From: Saccharopolyspora ipomoeae
GTDB taxonomy: Bacteria; Actinomycetota; Actinomycetes; Mycobacteriales; Pseudonocardiaceae
Direction: 5' to 3'
Length of the DNA: 64,000 nucleotides
NCBI RefSeq assembly: GCF_029952525.1
Contig: NZ_JASAOF010000002.1
Span: 496,001 to 560,000, forward strand
This document shows positions 61,395 through 64,000 of the stretch, one piece after another (positions within the stretch are counted from its first letter, which is position 1; the number at the start of each line of letters is the position of its first letter). Under the pieces are notes generated by a model, which saw nothing but the letters and a program-made list of their open reading frames with translations, was not told where the DNA came from and ran no database searches. The position numbers and the translations under genes are program-made.

Positions 61395-61751
61395 ATGAGT
61401 GAAGCGTTGTCGTCCACCGCGCACGATGTGCCGACCGGCCGGAAGTCCGGGAACTGCATCGGGGTCGCCGCGCTCGTCGTGGGGATCGCGGCCTGCGTCG
61501 CGGCGCTCTTCCCGATGACCGCCTTCTTCGACGCGATCAACGTCCTTCCCCTCAACGGTCCGGTCACCTGGCCCACGATGTTCTTCGGCGGGATCATCGG
61601 CGTCGTGCTGGGCGTGATCGGCGTCCGGAGGGCGCACGTGGGCAAGGCCTCCAACCTCACGACGGCGAAGGTCGGGATCGCCCTGTCCCTCATCGCCCTC
61701 ATCATCTGCGCGGGCTGGGTCGCGCTGAACCTCACCAGCGCGCCGTCCTGA
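61395..61751 (+). CDS. DUF4190-like small membrane protein
   Basis: 118 residues with three hydrophobic segments (~22-42, 60-76, 90-111); the layout GVAALVVGIAACVAALFPM ... GGIIGVVLGVIGVRRAH ... TAKVGIALSLIALIICAGW follows DUF4190-type proteins. Function unknown. TAGCCT at 61382-61387 lies seven bases before the ATG, so the transcript is probably leaderless. Single gene. Confidence 0.7.
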   Translation: MSEALSSTAHDVPTGRKSGNCIGVAALVVGIAACVAALFPMTAFFDAINVLPLNGPVTWPTMFFGGIIGVVLGVIGVRRAHVGKASNLTTAKVGIALSLIALIICAGWVALNLTSAPS

Positions 61752-61848
61752 CCCCACTTCCACGGAGCGTCACGACGACGCTCGACCGGGCCTCACTCGA
61801 CCGCGAGGTTCGCTGCGGGTTCAACCATGTCGCGGTTATCGTTGTTCG

Positions 61849-63084
61849 GTGGCATCGCCGGACTCCGCCATGCCCTTCGGCGTGACGTGGCAGATGATCT
61901 TGCACCAGGCCGCCGCACCGGTCGTGGCGCTCGACCTGCACGCCCGCATCATCTACGCCAACCCGGTGGCCTGCCGCCTCCTCGGCTACGAGCTGCAGGA
62001 GGTGATCGGACGCCCCTCGCACGACTTCACCCACCCCGACGACCCGCCGCTGGACCACGAGCTCTTCGCCGGGATGATCGCCTCCGGGACGGACACGCGG
62101 AACGAGGAGCGGCGCGGCATCCGGGCCGACGGCGCCGTCATCTGGGTCCTGATCAGCTACGCGCTCATCCGCGACGAGGACGGCAAGCCGAGCTTCGTCT
62201 TCGCCCAGTACCACGACATCACCGAGCGCCGCACGGCCGAGCGGCGCTGGCGCGGCACCTTCAACAACGCCCCGATCGGCATGGCCACGCTCGACCTCTC
62301 CGGGCACTGGATCGAGGTCAACGCGGCGCTGTGCGACATGCTCGGCTACACCGCCGAGGAGATGCGGTCCATGCACGCCTCGGACCTCACCTACCCGAAC
62401 GACACCTCCGAGATCGACGTCATCGCGCAGCTGGCGGAAAGCAGCGGCGACGCCGTCAGCGTGGAGAAGCGCTACCGCCACAAGGGCGGCTACCCGATCT
62501 GGATCCTCATCCGGTTCAACGTCGTCCGCGGCGCCGACGACCAGCCCGCCTACGTCGTCGCCCAGTACGAGACGATCGGCGACGAGCAGCTCCGCGACAG
62601 CCACATCGCGCACATGGCGCTGCACGACCCGCTGACCGGCCTCGCCAACCGGGCGCTGCTGATGGACCGGATCAACCACGAGCTCGCCGCGCTCCCCTTG
62701 CACGGCGGCATCGTGATGGTGCTCGTCGCCGACCTCGACCGGCTCAAGCCCGTCAACGACCGATTCGGCCACGCCTCGGGCGACCAGTTGATCGTCACCA
62801 CGGCCGACCGCCTCCTGCGCGCCGTCCAGCCCGGGGACACCGTGGCCCGCCTCGGCGGCGACGAGTTCGTGGTGGTCTCCCGCGCCCCGGACCTCGCCAC
62901 GGCCAGGACGTTCCGCGACGACCTCTCCGAGCAGCTGCGCACCGACGTCGTCATCTCCGGTGAGGTGGTCGAGCTCAGCGCCAGCGTCGGCCTCGCCAGC
63001 ACGGCCGACACCACGACTCCGGCCGCCGATCTCCTCCACGACGCCGACGTCGACATGTACGCCCGCAAGACCGCCACCCGCTGA
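61849..63084 (+). CDS. PAS-PAS-GGDEF protein (putative diguanylate cyclase)
   Basis: 411 residues, soluble. PAS1 ~18-128 (APVVALDLHARIIYANPVAC), PAS2 ~136-246 (TFNNAPIGMATLDLSGHWIE), GGDEF domain ~255-411 with DPLTGLANRALLMDRI, DLDRLKPVNDRFGHASGD and the active-site loop RLGGDEFVVV (GGDEF 336-340). The inhibitory I-site RxxD is QPGD (327-330), so product inhibition is probably weak or absent. Makes c-di-GMP in response to a PAS-sensed cue. TATCGT at 61837-61842 is six bases from the GTG start: likely leaderless. No EAL domain. Confidence 0.88.
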   Translation: MASPDSAMPFGVTWQMILHQAAAPVVALDLHARIIYANPVACRLLGYELQEVIGRPSHDFTHPDDPPLDHELFAGMIASGTDTRNEERRGIRADGAVIWVLISYALIRDEDGKPSFVFAQYHDITERRTAERRWRGTFNNAPIGMATLDLSGHWIEVNAALCDMLGYTAEEMRSMHASDLTYPNDTSEIDVIAQLAESSGDAVSVEKRYRHKGGYPIWILIRFNVVRGADDQPAYVVAQYETIGDEQLRDSHIAHMALHDPLTGLANRALLMDRINHELAALPLHGGIVMVLVADLDRLKPVNDRFGHASGDQLIVTTADRLLRAVQPGDTVARLGGDEFVVVSRAPDLATARTFRDDLSEQLRTDVVISGEVVELSASVGLASTADTTTPAADLLHDADVDMYARKTATR

Positions 63085-63124
63085 CGACCCTCCGCGACCT
63101 GGTTCAGGTGGAGCGCTCGGAGCA

Positions 63125-63204
63125 CCAGGGGACGGTTCTTCCCGGAATCGCCCGCGATTCGCTGTGGATCACTCGGATGATTCTGGGAGAAACTGTCCCC
63201 AGCC
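63125..63204. repeat. ~80-bp imperfect hairpin element, copy C (family H80)
   Basis: Arms 63130-63148 and 63180-63198 pair at 15 of 19 positions. The left end CACCAGGGGACGGTT is shared with copy B, but the centre has diverged (TGGATCACTCGG in place of TTGATCATGGG). Lies between the GGDEF gene and osmC, both on the plus strand. Confidence 0.75.
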
Positions 63205-63340
63205 CACGCACGAGCCCCACAGCACCACCAACCCCGGCACCGGGAGACGGCGTGCGGAACGGTGGGCTTGAGCGGATGCTGGGGGACGGTCCCGCGCCCC
63301 AGCAGGCCCGACCGCACCAATTCCACCAGGGAGGACATGA

Positions 63341-63766
63341 ATGAGCACCACGCGCAGCGCACACACCGTTTGGAAGGGCACGCTCATGGAGGGTTCCGGG
63401 ACGGTGTCCCTGGACTCCTCGCAGGTCGGCCAGTACGCGGTGTCCTGGCCGTCGCGCGCGGAGGACCCGAACGGCAAGACCAGCCCCGAGGAGCTCATCG
63501 CCGCGGCCCACTCCAGCTGCTACTCGATGGCGTTGTCGAACGGCCTCACCCAGGCGGGCACGCCGCCTACCGAGCTCAACACGAAGGCCGAGGTGACCTT
63601 CAAGCCGGGTGCGGGCATCACCGGCATCCACCTCACCGTCGAGGCCCAGATCCCGGGGATCGACGAGGACGCCTTCCGCGCCGCGGCCGAGGACGCCAAG
63701 GCCAACTGCCCGGTCAGCCAGGCGCTCACCGGTACCACGATCTCCCTCACCGCCTCGCTCACCTGA
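63341..63766 (+). CDS. osmC: OsmC-family peroxiredoxin (organic hydroperoxide reductase)
   Basis: 141 residues. Peroxidatic Cys60 in AAAHSSCYSMALS and resolving Cys123 in ANCPVSQAL; TSPEELIAAAHSSCYSMAL is the OsmC-branch helix (Ohr differs). N-terminal AHTVWKGTLMEGSGTVSLDS is also typical. Reduces organic hydroperoxides as a homodimer. ATG 63341 with GGAGG seven bases upstream. Single gene. Confidence 0.93.
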   Translation: MSTTRSAHTVWKGTLMEGSGTVSLDSSQVGQYAVSWPSRAEDPNGKTSPEELIAAAHSSCYSMALSNGLTQAGTPPTELNTKAEVTFKPGAGITGIHLTVEAQIPGIDEDAFRAAAEDAKANCPVSQALTGTTISLTASLT

Positions 63767-63901
63767 CGCCCCGGCGCTGAGCACCGTGCACGGGTGGGCC
63801 GGGAATCTGCGCGAAGCGCACGCGGCCGGCGGAGATGTGCCCTAGCATCCCGATCAATTCCTCGACGTGATTCGTCGCCGATGAGAGAAGGACTGGGGAT
63901 C

Positions 63902-64000
63902 ATGAAACGCACGACGCGTTCGGCCATCATCACCGTCGTCGCCGGGATCATCGGCGCGACGCTGACCGGCACCTCCGCCGCGCAACCCGCTGCCGCGGAC
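63902..64000 (+). CDS. Start of a secreted protein (3' partial)
   Basis: The 33 visible codons are a typical Sec signal peptide: basic MKRTTRS, hydrophobic core ITVVAGIIGATLTG and a cleavage region TSAAQPAAAD. The mature protein lies beyond the window, so no function can be given. GAAGGA lies ten bases upstream of the ATG. Confidence 0.7.
   Translation, partial: MKRTTRSAIITVVAGIIGATLTGTSAAQPAAAD

Overview
The window is about 72-75% GC by eye, has many GTG and TTG starts, several apparently leaderless genes and dense Shine-Dalgarno-led operons. It is chromosomal DNA of a high-GC actinomycete. One large Emb-type arabinosyltransferase, an LCP cell-wall ligase with a LytR_C tail, a pptH-pptT pair, several DUF574 methyltransferases and a DasR-type operator before a chitin LPMO together suggest a Pseudonocardiales member (Saccharopolyspora/Amycolatopsis-like). 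That placement is inference. No rRNA, tRNA, CRISPR array, phage or intact insertion sequence was recognised.

Layout. 1-8.3 kb: a C1/C2-acid CoA cluster with a ThDP acyl-CoA lyase/decarboxylase (cut by the left edge), formyl-CoA:oxalate CoA-transferase (frc), a fused ADP-forming acyl-CoA ligase, a divergent Nramp-like transporter, a small membrane protein and an OFA-type MFS carrier. It reads as oxalate or 2-hydroxyacid catabolism through formyl-CoA. 8.4-16.5 kb: FAD oxidoreductase, secreted chitin LPMO with a DasR-like site, ilvA, a DUF5313 protein, a LarA-like protein, a GNAT enzyme and an LCP protein. 16.8-19.9 kb: a compact three-gene cassette (winged-helix-like protein, zinc-ribbon/coiled-coil protein, large protein ending in a PD-(D/E)XK nuclease-like motif) that matches no system I know. 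20-25.5 kb: AraC regulator, AEC transporter, Emb arabinosyltransferase and a tiny membrane protein. 26-33.6 kb: nitrobindin-like protein, cold-shock protein, flavin monooxygenase, YciO/Sua5 protein, a TRAP-TAXI transporter and a secreted HNH nuclease. 33.7-41.9 kb: two MFS exporters flanking a fatty-acid CoA ligase/SDR pair, a nitronate-monooxygenase/PadR/SnoaL-like operon with a tandem operator, and a secreted endonuclease I. 42-50.3 kb: pptH-pptT, DUF574 methyltransferases (two intact, one pseudogene), an AlkD-like protein, a GH43-like secreted enzyme, a saccharopine-dehydrogenase-like reductase and an IclR regulator. 50.3-57 kb: MntP-like exporter, AlkB, GntP permease, two LysR regulators and dmlA-like decarboxylating dehydrogenase. 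57-61.1 kb: vanR-vanABK vanillate demethylation and uptake. 61.4-64 kb: small membrane protein, PAS-PAS-GGDEF protein, OsmC and the start of a secreted protein.

Intergenic DNA carries several recurrent palindromic elements: 24-bp tandem palindrome arrays (three loci), an ~80-bp imperfect hairpin element (three loci, one supplying the end of an AraC gene), and a long perfect palindrome found twice at convergent gene ends. A further structured element lies at 39.6-39.8 kb. Coordinates come from reading frames. Function calls rest on recognised motifs and remembered family sequences, not on database searches.
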